From Balneolaceae bacterium UBA7797 (GTDB lineage Bacteria > Bacteroidota > Rhodothermia > Balneolales > Balneolaceae): DNA of 64,000 nucleotides. Shown here piece after piece: positions 62,891 through 64,000 of the stretch (its first letter is position 1; each line of letters starts with the position of its first letter). A program made the translations under genes and the position numbers. The stretch is from positions 62,001-126,000 of the forward strand of contig DLCN01000031.1 in assembly GCA_002480645.1 (NCBI GenBank), read 5' to 3'. Below the pieces are notes generated by a model. That model was not told the DNA's origin and ran no database searches. It was given only the letters and a program-made list of their open reading frames with translations.

Positions 62891-64000
62891 TATTGGAAAA
62901 GTTGAGTTACTTTATCTACCGCTTCCGGCAGACAAAATACCATTACGCGATCGTTTGGTTTGATCTCGGTTTCACCGGTTGCAATCTCAACAGCTCCGTC
63001 ACATAGTACACCACCTATCACACAGCCATCGGGGAGGCGAAGTTTTTTGATCGCTTTTCCAACAACTTTTGATTTCTGTGTAGCTTGTAATTCGATCACT
63101 TCTGCCTTAATACCTCTTAATTCCGTTACAGAAATAACCCGTCCTTTTCGCACAAAACGATGGATTTCGTTAGAAGCAGCTACTTTTTTGTTAATAACTG
63201 CATCAAGACCAATTGTTTGGCTTAATGGGATAAAATCCGGTTTGGAAACCAGTGCCACGGTCTTTTTAACATCAAGGTGCTTGGCCATCAGGCAGGAAAT
63301 AATGTTGGATTCCTCATCATCCGTAACTGCAATGAATGCATCCATATCCGAAATACCTTCAGTAGCAAGCAGATCCGGATCGGTAGGATTACCATGCAAT
63401 ATCATGGCGTTCCGGAGTTCAATTGCTAATTCTTCAGCTACATCATATTCCGGTTCAATGAGTTTGATCGACCAGTTTTTGCTTTCATCGGTACACAGCT
63501 GACGTGCGATCATAGCACCGATGGCTGACCCGCCGGCAATCATAATCCGGTTTAATTCTGTCTCTTTCTTACCCGTGGTTTCTACGATACGGGGAATATC
63601 ATCGGTTTTTGCCAGTACAAAGATCTGATCGAAGGCCTGCATCTTTACAGGTCCTTTGGGAATTAAAGTGAGACCACGTCGACCAATTGCCACCACTCGA
63701 AATGTGATGTCGATATATTCTTTGGCGTAATCGATCAAAGATTTCCCGATCAATGGTGAATTTCTTTCAAGGCGGATACCTATCAATTGCATCCGGTTTT
63801 CCGCAAGATTGATCACATCACTAGCAGCAGATCTTTTTAGTAGATGAGTGATCTCTTTGGCCGCACTCAGTTCCGGGTGAATCATCACATCAATTCCAAG
63901 ATCGGCAGGAGAGAGAGGAGCATTTGAGTGGGAGAATTCATCACTACGAACTCTGGCAATTACCATTTTAGATCCCAGACGTTTACTCATCATCGATGAA
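62890..64000 (-). CDS. trkA: Potassium uptake regulator TrkA, C-terminal part (5' end outside window)
   Basis: The regulatory RCK protein that binds nucleotide and gates TrkH. Only the last about 370 codons are inside; the frame stays open to the window edge, and the ATG at 63993 is internal (SSMMSKRLGSKMVIARV aligns with the end of the first Rossmann domain). Visible are the first TrkA_C domain, a second Rossmann domain starting MIAGGSAIGAMIARQL (about 150-270 of the visible part) and the second TrkA_C domain ending with EIKPNDRVMVFC. It overlaps trkH by one base. Confidence 0.95.
   Translation of the reverse strand, partial: SSMMSKRLGSKMVIARVRSDEFSHSNAPLSPADLGIDVMIHPELSAAKEITHLLKRSAASDVINLAENRMQLIGIRLERNSPLIGKSLIDYAKEYIDITFRVVAIGRRGLTLIPKGPVKMQAFDQIFVLAKTDDIPRIVETTGKKETELNRIMIAGGSAIGAMIARQLCTDESKNWSIKLIEPEYDVAEELAIELRNAMILHGNPTDPDLLATEGISDMDAFIAVTDDEESNIISCLMAKHLDVKKTVALVSKPDFIPLSQTIGLDAVINKKVAASNEIHRFVRKGRVISVTELRGIKAEVIELQATQKSKVVGKAIKKLRLPDGCVIGGVLCDGAVEIATGETEIKPNDRVMVFCLPEAVDKVTQLFQ

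Overview
The window is about 64 kb of a compact, roughly 40-45% GC bacterial chromosome. It carries a single tRNA and no rRNA, insertion sequence, prophage or CRISPR array that I can see. Several features point to the Bacteroidota/Balneolota side of the tree, and I would guess a marine Balneolaceae-type organism: a few TAnnTTTG promoter-like boxes, weak Shine-Dalgarno signals in front of most genes, an F-type ATP synthase cluster whose beta and epsilon genes are absent, an AtpB with long polar tails, a Wzi-type outer-membrane protein of the Bacteroidetes kind, and many secreted proteins. The lineage is an inference from gene style, not from a marker-gene comparison.

Layout. 1-8.5 kb: the 3' end of rho, a secreted metallophosphoesterase (minus), a small membrane ORF, a SulP anion transporter with a beta-carbonic anhydrase, then a minus-strand gluconate operon in which gluconokinase and 6-phosphogluconate dehydrogenase are fused in one protein next to a GntP permease. 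8.5-20.6 kb: an M3 zinc peptidase, a GH13 glycosidase with a GyrI-like protein, an MBL hydrolase, a CrtO/PYROXD2-like flavoprotein overlapping alanine racemase, an FKBP-type lipoprotein, tatC, glyA, rpiB and an inositol-monophosphatase-family gene. 20.7-30.2 kb: a PAP2 phosphatase, the agmatine-to-putrescine pair aguB-aguA, a VOC protein, a secreted ADP-ribosylglycohydrolase-like protein, then EIIA-Ntr, a PBP4-type peptidase, a sigma-54 response regulator and folD in series, and a lone ExbD. 30.4-38.3 kb: two tandem paralogous multi-PAS sensor kinases (the second broken by a one-base frameshift) around a small unknown gene, then two tandem paralogous membrane proteins of unknown function. 38.5-50.4 kb: guaB, a glycosyltransferase, an M23 protein, a bactofilin, the AtpZ/AtpI-like proteins and atpBEFHAG, tRNA-Ser(TGA), then a TolC-like and an MlaC-like protein. 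50.5-61.3 kb: a surface glycan locus (glycosyltransferases, Wzi-like porin, sulfotransferase, DUF3047 protein, RND/MMPL transporter, SGNH plus MBOAT acyltransferase pair). 61.4-64 kb: trkH and the 3' part of trkA.

How the genes fit together. The gluconate operon takes gluconate up and sends it in two steps to ribulose-5-phosphate, which the nearby rpiB can isomerise. The SulP/carbonic anhydrase pair looks like a bicarbonate acquisition unit. M23, bactofilin and PBP4 genes are cell-wall functions. The 50-61 kb locus looks devoted to building, decorating (sulfate, acyl groups) and exporting a surface polysaccharide or glycolipid. I found no clearly new mobile or defence system. The strongest oddities are the frameshifted sensor kinase, the kinase-dehydrogenase fusion, the tandem unknown membrane proteins, the tRNA placed directly behind atpG, and the exported ADP-ribosylglycohydrolase-like protein.
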